NCBI RefSeq assembly: GCF_044227025.1
Contig: NZ_JBGAFX010000003.1
Location: 1 to 64,000, forward strand
Length of the DNA: 64,000 nucleotides
Reading direction: 5' to 3'
Origin: Dokdonella_A sp044227025
GTDB taxonomy: Bacteria; Pseudomonadota; Gammaproteobacteria; Xanthomonadales; Rhodanobacteraceae
In this document: positions 9,501 through 16,899 of the stretch, one piece after another
Layout of the letters: the number at the start of each line of letters is the position of its first letter
Position numbering within the stretch: position 1 is the stretch's first letter
Notes under the pieces: model-generated
The model's input: the letters and a program-made list of their open reading frames with translations, nothing else
The model's database searches: none
What the model was told of the DNA's origin: nothing
Position numbers and translations under genes: made by a program

Positions 9501-9870
9501 TCGAGGTCAGCGCGAAGCCGGGCACGATCTGGCCAGGCAGGAAGCAGGTGTTGTTGGTCGTGCTCGAGAACGGTGCGCTGCAGGTGGTCGGGAACGGCCC
9601 GACCGGCTGGCCGTTGTCGAACGTCTCGACGGCGAGATGCGCCGGCACGCCGAGCGCGGCGGTGAACGCGGCGCGATCGCTGAAGAACTGCGCGCCGCCG
9701 TGCGGCTGCGTCAGCGCGGCGATGCCGTGCGGGCGCGCGGTTGCCGCGGAAGCGAACAGGCCGAGCGCGGCGAGCATCGTCGCGACGAGCGCGCGCGGCA
9801 TGCGCACATTCGCGGATGCGCCGCGCCCTGTGAATGTCACGGCCGTGGCCGCGGTGTTCCGGTGTTTCAT
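6568..9870 (-). CDS. Large secreted multidomain protein with internal GFD motif
   Basis: 1,100 residues. A long N-terminus carries the signal peptide (PRALVATMLAALGLFASA, then ATA/RPHG); an alternative ATG at 9801 would give a more standard signal. Regions in order: an FFSDRAAFTAAL-type domain seen in exported proteins, a DUF11-like bacterial Ig segment (LALAFSPSEIAAGNTSTLTI), a choice-of-anchor J/MAM-like jelly-roll (SEDFDGVFAPALPAGW to GWWIDSIHLG), another Ig-like segment, a lectin-like region, and the motif DELFCDGFD near residue 936. About 155 further residues of unknown type follow. It is probably surface-exposed or secreted. The motif is C-terminal in other proteins here, so the extra tail is odd. 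It has its own terminator downstream. Confidence 0.8.
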   Translation of the reverse strand: MKHRNTAATAVTFTGRGASANVRMPRALVATMLAALGLFASAATARPHGIAALTQPHGGAQFFSDRAAFTAALGVPAHLAVETFDNGQPVGPFPTTCSAPFSSTTNNTCFLPGQIVPGFALTSSSGGDLVDVPPSFFGPLQSTRVVGASSFADATIATFTPAANAAAATVYGGINTATYVVDVEAFDAGGNSLGSVTLDAGDSRDSSVFLGIVSTTPIDHIAFNGADDGGELIDNLTFRAAGLAPPGLALAFSPSEIAAGNTSTLTITLGNQAQPGVATLSAALVDTLPAGVLIAPTPNATTDCAAGTLTALAGTSTITLAAGAQIPAGATCTIKLDVIAASAGLYANTIALGALQTTLGNSQDAASASLTVSSGQTGTFPPSEDFDGVFAPALPAGWVTSTSTGANDWTTQTVTVDSAPNAATSPDLGTVSDLTLDSPAFTAAADQTVTFRHRYNLERGFDGGVLEISIDGGEFSDIVSAGGRFITGGYAGVTISEFTGNPIGGRPAWTGDSAEFVTTVARLPDAAAGHATRLRFRNTADAGNLNTGEVRGWWIDSIHLGIDVQAPQASTTPASLAFTVAANGSATLPLSIHNAGGSDPLTFAIESRNASRPQLVPYATFAKAKKTLAGDSKPLVPRPLATLSSHGDGTSHAARTLPWAPQGSLMLALDDGSAESSVGTGTGSFNPPTPFTEQAAVWINRFHASDALTIHSISVFWPEPSMAGGDLLGLQANLVVYYDVDGDGDPRNAVRVGTDTLVTVTATGDFVAYPTTFNVPAAGDVYIGFVDQWALAGGFMPRLYPAAVDESSPQGMSYYSSVDTPPVDASNLANNTYTDFFNDANLMIRATVTGGGGGAPCSGPAVTWLSATPTGTTIDGGDSAIVAVTVDAAAGGLAEGVYHADLCITTNDPANLLMAVPVSVTVGNPPPPPCAAADELFCDGFDHAAAAGNIVSGTIDQAVTDSGDGSAFDFTSGDYHPYSGAISTDDVNLYDFGDGSLTAYWYGDFVPAPLQAGGVADANGDIMVLHSGDTVGPASTVGGSTIMTNWLGGVDGYIGVVFYNESTSALNYGYVHLVTTGPLGFPAQVHDWAYDNSGAAITIP

Positions 9871-10163
9871 TGGCAGTAGCCCCAAGCAGGAACGGAAGAA
9901 TCGCCCCCGCTTCACCACCCGTGCCGGCATGCGACGTCGCCGCCAATGGCGTGCGGTGTCGGATCGTCCGGGATCGGGCTCGCTGCGCCGTGTCGACGGC
10001 CAGCCTCGTCACGCCGTCGTGGCGTGGCGCCGGGGAACGCGGGATGCGGATTGCCCGGCGACGTCGAGGTTAGGCAGGCGGGCTTTGCACTGACAAGGGC
10101 AATGGGCGGCAACTTTGTGCCATTGACACAAGATTGCCGCAGAACGGTGCCAACGGTTGCCGG

Positions 10164-11213
10164 TCAGCCGCTGCGCGGGCGGTTCGAACGCTGCGCCGCG
10201 AGCCAGCCGAGCTGGCAGCGCGTGGTCGCGCCGAGTTCCTTCATGAGCTCGCGGATGCGCCGCGCGAGCGTGCGGTGCGACATGCCGAGTTCGACTTCGA
10301 TCGCCTTGTCGTTGAGGCCGGAAGTGAGCAGCGACAGCAGCGATGCGCTCGTGCGGCGGCCGTTGCCGGCAGGCTCCGCGTTGCCGAGCGGGAACGGCGT
10401 CGCGTTGCGCCACAGCAGCTCGAACACTTCGCACAGCGCTTCGAGCAGCGAGGAGGACCGCACCAGCAGCACCGGGCCGTCCGGACGTTCGAGGTCGAGC
10501 GGGATGATCGCGAGCTTGCGGTCGGCGACGATGAGCTTGAACGGCAGCGACGCCGCGACCCGGCATTCCTCCCCGCGCGCGGTGTTGTCGCGCATGTGGT
10601 CGAGCCAGCCGGGCATGTTGAGCAGGTCGCTGTCGATGAGCGCGCGACAGCTCACGCCGCGATCGAGGCACTCGAACAGCAGGTGGTCGGGCTCGTTGAT
10701 GTTGGTGATGAGCATCGGCGGGCGCGTGAGGCTCAGCATCTCGACCTTCGAGGTGCGGTGCATGAGCACGAACATCTGCGCGGTCGCCTCGGCGCTGAGG
10801 ATCTCGACGAGGCGCTCGTCGGCGACGCGCCCGCGCCCGCGCGGAGCTGCGGTGGCCGCGAGCCTGACCGCGGCCGCGCGCGCCTTGCGCTGGCGCGCTT
10901 CCTCGTTGCGCTGGCTGTTCGCGATCAGCGCCTCGACCGCCATGTCCGGCGGTATCGCGAAATAACGCGGCGCGCGATCCGGCGACAGCGTGACCATGCC
11001 CTTGTCGACGAGCGCGCGCAGCGGTTCGACCAGCGCGCGGCTGGTGGTGCCGAGGCGCGCGGCGAGTTCGGCCTGCGGCACGCCTTCGCGGCGCAGCAGG
11101 GTCCGGTAGATCTCGTCCTCGAGTGCGGTCACGCCGAGGCACTGGAACGGGTGTGCCGCGTTCGCCGCAGCATTCGCGGGCTTGGCGGCGCGGGATCTGG
11201 ACGGTTTCTTCAC
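10164..11213 (-). CDS. LuxR-type regulator with TrmB-like N-terminal helix-turn-helix
   Basis: 349 residues starting at GTG. The N-terminus (LEDEIYRTLLRREGVPQAEL, then AARLGTTSRALVEPLRALVD) resembles a TrmB/MarR winged helix. A middle ligand-like domain follows (LLFECLDRGVSCRALIDSDL), and the C-terminus is a LuxR/GerE-type helix-turn-helix (LLSLLTSGLNDKAIEVELGM, then SHRTLARRIRELMKELGATT). This two-HTH layout is known from actinobacterial and some proteobacterial regulators, mostly without known ligands. It is upstream of, and in the same direction as, the large secreted protein gene, so it could regulate it; that link is only positional. Confidence 0.8.
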   Translation of the reverse strand: MKKPSRSRAAKPANAAANAAHPFQCLGVTALEDEIYRTLLRREGVPQAELAARLGTTSRALVEPLRALVDKGMVTLSPDRAPRYFAIPPDMAVEALIANSQRNEEARQRKARAAAVRLAATAAPRGRGRVADERLVEILSAEATAQMFVLMHRTSKVEMLSLTRPPMLITNINEPDHLLFECLDRGVSCRALIDSDLLNMPGWLDHMRDNTARGEECRVAASLPFKLIVADRKLAIIPLDLERPDGPVLLVRSSSLLEALCEVFELLWRNATPFPLGNAEPAGNGRRTSASLLSLLTSGLNDKAIEVELGMSHRTLARRIRELMKELGATTRCQLGWLAAQRSNRPRSG

Positions 11214-11419
11214 GGGGCGGCCCGGGCACTCGGAGAACGGCTAGCGTAGCGGACCCGGGCTCCGCCGCGAACGCCCGGTGGCGGCATCCAGACTGAATTA
11301 TTCCTGCACCGCGGCGCGCCACGTTCAGCTGGCGCAGGCCGGGGCAGGACGATACTGGCGCTCATGTCGATCGCCGGTAGCCGCACGCATCGGCGTTCGC
11401 GAAACAACGGAGTCATGCC

Positions 11420-11668
11420 ATGCCCCTCCCGCGCGCCAAGCTCGACGAAATGCTCGACGGCCTCGAAGCGGCGTTGCCGAAGATGCTGATCGACTACCCG
11501 GATGACGACCTGTTCTGGCCATACTTCTCCGGACACGCGGGGGTCATCGAAGGGAGCGCGTCGGCCGAAGACGACGCGCATGTGCGTGCGCGACTCGCCG
11601 GCATGCTGCAGCGGATCGGCAAGGTGCGACCGGAGGATTCAGGGCGCCGAGGAGCCGGCCATGGGTGA
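11420..11668 (+). CDS. Small hypothetical protein, operon partner of metallothionein-like gene
   Basis: 82 residues, cytoplasmic, with an amphipathic N-terminus (LDEMLDGLEAALPKMLIDYP) and many acidic residues. ATG 11420 has CGGAG seven bases upstream. Its last codons overlap the start of the Cys-rich gene by 8 bases, indicating co-translation. I do not recognise the family. It could assist or regulate metal handling, but nothing in the sequence shows it. Confidence 0.6.
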   Translation: MPLPRAKLDEMLDGLEAALPKMLIDYPDDDLFWPYFSGHAGVIEGSASAEDDAHVRARLAGMLQRIGKVRPEDSGRRGAGHG

Positions 11669-11831
11669 GCGCCGTTGTGCCAACCCGCTGTGCAGCTGCG
11701 AAGCTGTCCCCGGCCACGACTACTGCTGCGATGGATGCCAGGAGCAGGTGCTGCAGAACATCGCCTCGCCGTGCGCGTGCGGCCACATGTCCTGCGACGG
11801 CACGGTGAAGACGTCGCTTGCTGAGGGGTGA
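11661..11831 (+). CDS. Metallothionein-like Cys-rich protein
   Basis: 56 residues with nine cysteines and two histidines: CANPLCSC, then HDYCCDGC, then CACGHMSC. The arrangement resembles the zinc-binding bacterial metallothioneins, which sequester zinc, cadmium or copper in the cytoplasm, though I cannot assign it to a specific family. The start overlaps the preceding gene by 8 bases. There is no signal peptide. An alternative is a small zinc-ribbon protein, but the cysteine density favours a metallothionein. Confidence 0.7.
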   Translation: MGERRCANPLCSCEAVPGHDYCCDGCQEQVLQNIASPCACGHMSCDGTVKTSLAEG

Positions 11832-11843
11832 GCACGCGGTCTT

Positions 11844-12120
11844 CGAAACTGCACTCGGCGTGCGCCAGAGTCGTCGGGCTTGATTCAACAAGTAGTAGCC
11901 AGCGCGGGCGAGCTTGTGCGCGACGGCCTCGATGGTGACGACCTTGTGGCGCGTGCTGCATTTGCGTTCATGCCACCGCCGGATCCGCGGGCTGAAGCGT
12001 GGCGCGAAGTTGGCGGCGTCGATCCTGGCCCACGCCAGGTAGCGATTGCCGCATTTTCGATTGCCGTGGCCCGCGTGCCATCCGAGCAGTCGCCCGGTCA
12101 GAGATTCCCGACAGCGACCG
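11844..12120 (-). pseudogene. IS110-family transposase, C-terminal remnant
   Basis: Read on the minus strand, the frame from about 12119 gives GHGNRKCGNRYLAWARIDAA, then NFAPRFSPRIRRWHERK and KVVTIEAVAHKLARAGYYLL. This is the conserved C-terminal (transposase_20) region of IS110/IS1111 DEDD transposases. The N-terminal catalytic part and a start codon are missing, so the element is dead. It marks past mobile-element activity between the metallothionein-like operon and the low-GC gene that follows. Confidence 0.75.
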
Positions 12121-12126
12121 TGGGAT

Positions 12127-12143
12127 AAGGCATCCTGACCCCG
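12127..12143. repeat. Direct repeat copy 1
   Basis: AAGGCATCCTGACCCCG, matching 12749-12765 at 16 of 17 positions. The two copies flank the low-GC gene at 12162-12680. Confidence 0.55.
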
Positions 12144-12161
12144 CTATCGGAGGAAGTCCGC

Positions 12162-12680
12162 GTGCCCAAACATCGAATTGCGGGACTAGTGGTCCTAATC
12201 ACAGCGCTGGCTTGCGGACAAGCTATGGCGTATCCGGAGAATGCGTTTCTGACGCCGGAACACCCGATGGCGGGCGATACCATCGTCTTTAACGCGCTCT
12301 CAGGGCCGTGCGACGTTCTGCAGCGTCCTTGCGAAACTCCGGTCGTCAGTGTCGCAGGCGGCAAAATAGCCGTACAACTTTCCGGCGACCACTACGAGGA
12401 TCCGATTTTTTGCATCCTTGGATCGAGAATCGATCGAGTAGATATTGGAACCTTCCCGTCAGGCTCGTATACAGTCTCAGTGAGCTGGCGTTTTGCGACG
12501 TCGGGCGCGCCGACCATCATGCAATTGGGTGTGCTGCCTCTGACGATCGGCGGCGTGCCAGCTGCTGAGCCCGTGTCGTTGCCAGCATCCAATACCTCTA
12601 GCCTGTTGGCGCTCACGCTCATGTTGCTCGTCGTGGTGGCAACGAGACCTGGTGGTCGCGTTGTGGCGAAACGTAGGTAG
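12162..12680 (+). CDS. Secreted protein with hydrophobic C-terminal segment
   Basis: 172 residues starting at GTG with a good GGAGGAAG ribosome-binding site. A signal peptide (VVLITALACGQAMA) is followed by a short extracytoplasmic domain with four cysteines (CDVLQRPC and others). The C-terminus is SLPASNTSSLLALTLMLLVV followed by RPGGR and KRR: a short Pro-containing motif, a membrane helix and a basic tail, the layout of tripartite C-terminal sorting signals such as PEP-CTERM or IPTL-CTERM, although the motif fits none exactly. The gene is more AT-rich than its neighbours and lies between two near-identical 17-bp repeats beside an IS110 remnant. Function is unknown. Confidence 0.7.
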   Translation: MPKHRIAGLVVLITALACGQAMAYPENAFLTPEHPMAGDTIVFNALSGPCDVLQRPCETPVVSVAGGKIAVQLSGDHYEDPIFCILGSRIDRVDIGTFPSGSYTVSVSWRFATSGAPTIMQLGVLPLTIGGVPAAEPVSLPASNTSSLLALTLMLLVVVATRPGGRVVAKRR

Positions 12681-12748
12681 GCACGACCACCGAGTCGAAG
12701 GTTGTACGGGCTCCAGTGCATCCGCATCCGCTCCGACGAGCGTGCGAC

Positions 12749-12765
12749 AAGGCACCCTGACCCCG
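12749..12765. repeat. Direct repeat copy 2
   Basis: AAGGCACCCTGACCCCG, the second copy of the repeat at 12127-12143 (one mismatch), placed just after the low-GC gene. Confidence 0.55.
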
Positions 12766-12784
12766 GTTTTGGACGCGCGGGCGG

Positions 12785-13711
12785 TCAGCCTTCGTCGTCG
12801 ATGTCGTCGGTTTCGGGCGGCTCGCGGGTCTCGGCCTTGTCGATCTTGCGCTGCGCTTCCTGCGGTGTATCGGCGACCGACGGCAACGCGTCGGGCGTCG
12901 CCAGCAGCAAGGCCGGGTCGACGCGCTTGCCGAGCCAGCGCACGCCGAGGTGCAGGTGCGGTCCGGTCGCGCGACCGGTCGCGCCGATCTTGCCGAGCGT
13001 CTGTCCGCGCTTGACCACCTCGCCGTCCTTCACCGCGATCGACGACAGGTGGAAGTTCATGCTGAGCAGTCCGTCGCCGTGGTCGACGTAGACGGAATTG
13101 CCCGAGAAGAACTGGTCGGCGGCGAGCACGACGGTGCCATCGGCGACCGCCTTGACGGCATTGCCTTCCGGGACCGGGTAGTCGCGACCGCTGTGCAGGC
13201 TGCGGTGTTGCGGATCGAACACGCGCAAGCTGCCGAAGTCGTCTTCGCTCTTGGGCAGGCTCGCGGTCGGGGCGGCGAGCGGCAGCGAGAACGACGGCGC
13301 ATCGAGCGTGCCGCCGAGGATCTTCGCCGTCGCGGCACGATCCGCTTTCGCACGCGCGAGGTCGTCGCTGGCGACATGCAGGAAGCGGTCGAGCGAATCC
13401 GGCAGCGTCATCTGCACTTCCGGGAAGTCGGTCTTCTCAACGCGCAGCGTGCCCTTGTGCAGCTTGCCGTCCTGGTCCCACAGGTTGATCGCATGCGCAC
13501 CGGGCTTTGCGCGGATGTCGACCGGGTAGTAGCAGACCGCGTCGACGGCGGCATAGCGCTTGCCGTAGATGCCGCATTCCTTCGCCGCGATGCCGGTCCA
13601 GCGACCGACGCCGCCCTGCTGCACCGTGACGAGCGAAGCGGCGGATGCGGGGGTCGCGGCAACCCACGCGGCGAGAGCGATGCTGATGGCGGACGCGACG
13701 GTCGTGCGCAT
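12785..13711 (-). CDS. M23-family (LytM) metallopeptidase, exported
   Basis: 308 residues. A signal peptide (AISIALAAWVAATPASA) precedes an N-terminal domain with cysteines and a C-terminal M23 domain. Zinc ligands are visible in SLHSGRDYPV (HxxxD) and GPHLHLGVRW (HxH). M23 enzymes cut peptidoglycan cross-bridges in the periplasm or act as activators of amidases; the ligands look intact, so activity is plausible. ATG 13711 begins the signal peptide. The C-terminal ~40 residues are acidic and probably disordered. No GFE-type tail motif is present although the protein is exported. Confidence 0.88.
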   Translation of the reverse strand: MRTTVASAISIALAAWVAATPASAASLVTVQQGGVGRWTGIAAKECGIYGKRYAAVDAVCYYPVDIRAKPGAHAINLWDQDGKLHKGTLRVEKTDFPEVQMTLPDSLDRFLHVASDDLARAKADRAATAKILGGTLDAPSFSLPLAAPTASLPKSEDDFGSLRVFDPQHRSLHSGRDYPVPEGNAVKAVADGTVVLAADQFFSGNSVYVDHGDGLLSMNFHLSSIAVKDGEVVKRGQTLGKIGATGRATGPHLHLGVRWLGKRVDPALLLATPDALPSVADTPQEAQRKIDKAETREPPETDDIDDEG

Positions 13712-13876
13712 GGCGATTTCCCCGACGAAGCAAGTGATGCGAACGTTATTCGGCGCAATGCCAACGCGGGCGGAATGGCCGGTATCGCCGCATCGGCTGC
13801 GTTCAGGTGCGACCAGGCACTGCGTACGTCGAGCCGCGACCCGGACCAGTCGCACTATCGCAGGTGGAGCGCGCTT

Positions 13877-15208
13877 CTATTTCGCGAGGCCCTGACGTGC
13901 GGCAGGTGTGACGCGCCAGATGCGCCCGCCGACATCGTCGGCGACGAGCAGTCCGCCATGGCCATCGAACGCGACGCCGACCGGCCGCCCGCGCGCATTG
14001 CCCTCGGCATCGAGGAAATCGGTGAGCACGGGTTCGAGTGCGCCGGACGGCTTGCCATCGGCGAACGGCACGAACACGACCTGGTAACCCGAAGGCTGCG
14101 CGCGGTTCCACGAACCATGCTGGCCGACGAAGGCGCCATTCCGGTAGTGCGCGCCGAACGCGTCGTCAGTGCAGAACGCGAGGCCGAGCGATGCGGTGTG
14201 CGCGCCGAGCGCGTAGTCAGGCGCGATCGCGCTGGCGACGCGCGCGGCATCCCGCGGTTTCACGCGCTCGTCGACGTGCTGGCCCCAGTAACTGTACGGC
14301 CAGCCGTAGAACGCGCCTTCCTTCACCGACGTCATGTAGTCGGGCACGAGGTCGTCGCCGAGTTCGTCGCGCTCGTTGACCACGGTCCACAGCGCACCGC
14401 TGTCCGGCTGCAGCGCCATGCCGTTCGGATTGCGCAAGCCGGTCGCGAACGGCGTGAGCGTGCGCGCGGCGAGATCGATGCGCCAGATGCCGGCGCGGCC
14501 CGTTTCCGCCGCCATGCCGTTCTCGCCAATGTTGCTGTTCGAGCCGACCGTCGCATACAGCGACTTGCCGTCGGCACTCGCGAGGATGTTCTTGGTCCAG
14601 TGATGGTTGATCGTGCCGGCCGGCAGGTCGACGACGCGCTCGCCGTCGCCGGTCGCGGCCGTCGCGCCGGTCTTGTAGCCGTAGCGCACGACCGCGTCGG
14701 TGTCGGCGACATAAAACGCGTTGCCGATCAGCACCATGCCGAACGGCGAGTGCAGGCCGGAGAGGAATTCGTGGCGCGTTTCCGCGCTGCCGTCGTGGTC
14801 GGCGTCGCGCAGCAGGGTGATGCGATCGGCGCTGCCGGTGGTCGAGCCGGCCTTCTTCATCATCGTCTTCATGACCTTGCCCTTGATGCCCTTCGCATCG
14901 TCGGGCTTGTCGGACGGCGCATCCGTCTCGGCGACGAGCACGTCGCCATTCGGCAACACGTACAGCCAGCGTGGATGCGTGAGCCCCGCGGCGAACGCAT
15001 GCACCGCGAAGCCGGGTGCAGCAGTCGGCTGTTGCCTGCCTTCCCAGCCGATCGCCTTGGCGACCTTCACGGTCGGCAGCAAGGCATGCTGTGGCTCGGG
15101 CAGTACCGGATTCGGGCCGATCGAAGTCGGCGGCGGCATCGTCGAGGTTGCGCCGCCCGCGCCAATGACGGCGGCGATGGCGAGTGCGAGGCGTGAGCAA
15201 GTCTGCAT
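13877..15208 (-). CDS. PQQ-type sorbosone dehydrogenase-like beta-propeller protein
   Basis: 443 residues with an N-terminal signal (LALAIAAVIGAGGA). Motifs TNHHWTKNI-like (GTINHHWTKNILAS), GLRNPNGMALQP, VVNERDELGDDLVPDYM, FYGWPYSYWGQH and GQHGSWNRAQPSGY are those of the L-sorbosone/glucose dehydrogenase six-bladed propeller family, which use PQQ in the periplasm to oxidise sugars or aldoses. The same motifs recur in two shorter paralogs at 26.2 and 28.9 kb, but this copy is the most distant. It follows a small gene with a 3-base gap and likely shares its transcript. Confidence 0.85.
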   Translation of the reverse strand: MQTCSRLALAIAAVIGAGGATSTMPPPTSIGPNPVLPEPQHALLPTVKVAKAIGWEGRQQPTAAPGFAVHAFAAGLTHPRWLYVLPNGDVLVAETDAPSDKPDDAKGIKGKVMKTMMKKAGSTTGSADRITLLRDADHDGSAETRHEFLSGLHSPFGMVLIGNAFYVADTDAVVRYGYKTGATAATGDGERVVDLPAGTINHHWTKNILASADGKSLYATVGSNSNIGENGMAAETGRAGIWRIDLAARTLTPFATGLRNPNGMALQPDSGALWTVVNERDELGDDLVPDYMTSVKEGAFYGWPYSYWGQHVDERVKPRDAARVASAIAPDYALGAHTASLGLAFCTDDAFGAHYRNGAFVGQHGSWNRAQPSGYQVVFVPFADGKPSGALEPVLTDFLDAEGNARGRPVGVAFDGHGGLLVADDVGGRIWRVTPAARQGLAK

Positions 15209-15211
15209 GGC

Positions 15212-15409
15212 TCAGAGCTCCGCGATGCGCCACGCGCGTCCGTGTGCTTCACCGTATCGACGCGCACGCTCGCGTTCGACGCGGTTGCGCTCGCGCTGCG
15301 TGGGCGCCTCGCGCTCGAATTCGCGGCGCAGCGCATGGTTGAGCGAAGCGAGCACACGCGGCGGCAGGTTCTCGATTTCGTCCGGTGAAACGGTGATGTC
15401 GTGCTTCAT
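15212..15409 (-). CDS. Small charged hypothetical protein
   Basis: 65 residues, very rich in Arg and Glu (REFEREAPTQRERNRVERER), predicted helical and cytoplasmic. Its stop lies 3 bases before the start of the sorbosone-dehydrogenase-like gene, so both are probably one operon. I do not recognise a family; the start at ATG 15409 was chosen because no similarity is expected further upstream. Confidence 0.55.
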   Translation of the reverse strand: MKHDITVSPDEIENLPPRVLASLNHALRREFEREAPTQRERNRVERERARRYGEAHGRAWRIAEL

Positions 15410-15594
15410 GGGATCCGGCTGGCACGTGGATGCGGGTGGTCGACGCAGACTGGGCGCTGGAAACTGAATCCATGCATCACGCACTCGCGCTCGTTCAGCG
15501 CGCAGTTCCATCCAAAAATCGTTCAGGTGCGATTCGTGCGCTTTGCGTTGCACTGGCGTCCCACCGCAGCAGCGGCGAGATGAAGAGGTGAGCC

Positions 15595-15882
15595 ATGGGC
15601 ATCGTCCGACTCCGGTTGACCGGTGAGGAAACCGCAGTGCAATCGACATTGACGGCGATCAGTGGCGTAGACGACGTCGACCGCATCGAGGAAGTCGCCG
15701 ATCAGGGCGTGCACCTGCGCGACGACTCCAGTTCGGCGGGCCTCGGGGAAGATACCGCCGGCGACTTCCACGACATAGAAGTGCATGCGATGAGCACCCG
15801 TGCCGCGGCCGACGTGCGCGCATGTGCCGAGCGTGCGGCTCGCGCGCATGGCATCGCGCTCGAGTTCGTCGACCGGTTCTGA
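15595..15882 (+). CDS. Small conserved hypothetical protein
   Basis: 95 residues, acidic, cytoplasmic (GIVRLRLTGEETAVQSTLTA at the start, alternating strands and helices in an ACT-like or ferredoxin-like size range). ATG 15595 follows AGAGGTGAGCC. It ends 8 bases before the topoisomerase IB gene and is probably co-transcribed with it. No function is evident. Confidence 0.6.
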   Translation: MGIVRLRLTGEETAVQSTLTAISGVDDVDRIEEVADQGVHLRDDSSSAGLGEDTAGDFHDIEVHAMSTRAAADVRACAERAARAHGIALEFVDRF

Positions 15883-15890
15883 CCGCACGC

Positions 15891-16883
15891 GTGGGGCGCC
15901 TGCGCTACGTCACGGATGCGGAACCCGGCCTCACGCGCGGGCGCAATGGGCGCGGCTTCGCCTACTTCGACGCACGCGGCCGGCAGGTGCGCAGCGCACG
16001 CGTGCTGCAGCGCATCCGCGCGTTGGCGATCCCGCCCGCGTACAGGGACGTCTGGATCTGCGTCAGTCCCGACGGCCACATCCAGGCGACGGGCCGCGAT
16101 GCCCGCGGTCGCAAGCAATACCGCTACCACGCGGCGTGGCGCACGCAACGCGACCGCAGCAAGTTCGAACGCACGATCGCGTTCGGCGAACGCCTGCCGA
16201 GCCTGCGGCGGCGCATCCGTCGCGACCTGCACGAACGCGGGGTGACGCGGCAGCGCGTGCTCGCCGCGCTGCTGCGCCTGCTCGATCGCACGCGCATCCG
16301 CGTCGGCAACGAGGAATATGCGCGCAGCAACCACTCGTTCGGGCTCAGCACGCTGCGCACGCGCCATGTCAGCGTGCGGGGCGATGCGATCCGCTTCGCG
16401 TTCCGCGGCAAGTCGGGCCGCATGCACGAGGTCGAGGTGGAGGATCCGCGCGTCGCGCGCACCTTGCGCCGCTGCCGCGAGCTGCCGGGCCAGCTGCTGT
16501 TCCAGTACCTGGACGGGGGCGAGCCGCGCAAGCTGACGTCGTCGGACATCAACGACTACCTGCGCGACGCGATGGGTGAGGAGTTCACCGCCAAGGATTT
16601 CCGCACCTGGTCGGCGAGCGTGATCGTCGCGCGCGAGCTGTTCGACCCGGCGGCCGCGACGCCGCCGTCGCTGCGCGAAGCGATCCGCGTCGCCGCCGAC
16701 GCGCTTGGCAACACGCCGGCCGTATGCCAGCGCTCCTACGTGCATCCGGACGTGCTCGAAGCCGCTGCCGAACCGCTCGCGAACCAGCGCATCCGTGCGC
16801 TGTTCGCGCGCACGACGCGCGCCCGCGACGGCCTCGACCGACATGAGCGCGCGCTGCTGCGTTACCTGCGCACCCGCACCTGA
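15891..16883 (+). CDS. DNA topoisomerase IB
   Basis: 330 residues. Bacterial topoisomerase IB (poxvirus/eukaryote type) domains are clear: N-terminal GLTRGRNGRGFAYFDARGR, then AIPPAYRDVWICVSPDGHIQ, the catalytic block RTRIRVGNEEYARSNHSFGL and the nucleophile Tyr283 in VCQRSYVHP. The enzyme relaxes supercoils through a 3'-phosphotyrosyl intermediate. GTG 15891 is used because the family normally begins a few residues before LRYVTDAEPG; the frame is open upstream. The gene follows the small 95-residue gene closely and is convergent with msrA. Confidence 0.9.
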   Translation: MGRLRYVTDAEPGLTRGRNGRGFAYFDARGRQVRSARVLQRIRALAIPPAYRDVWICVSPDGHIQATGRDARGRKQYRYHAAWRTQRDRSKFERTIAFGERLPSLRRRIRRDLHERGVTRQRVLAALLRLLDRTRIRVGNEEYARSNHSFGLSTLRTRHVSVRGDAIRFAFRGKSGRMHEVEVEDPRVARTLRRCRELPGQLLFQYLDGGEPRKLTSSDINDYLRDAMGEEFTAKDFRTWSASVIVARELFDPAAATPPSLREAIRVAADALGNTPAVCQRSYVHPDVLEAAAEPLANQRIRALFARTTRARDGLDRHERALLRYLRTRT

Positions 16884-16899
16884 TGCATGCTGCGTGCGC

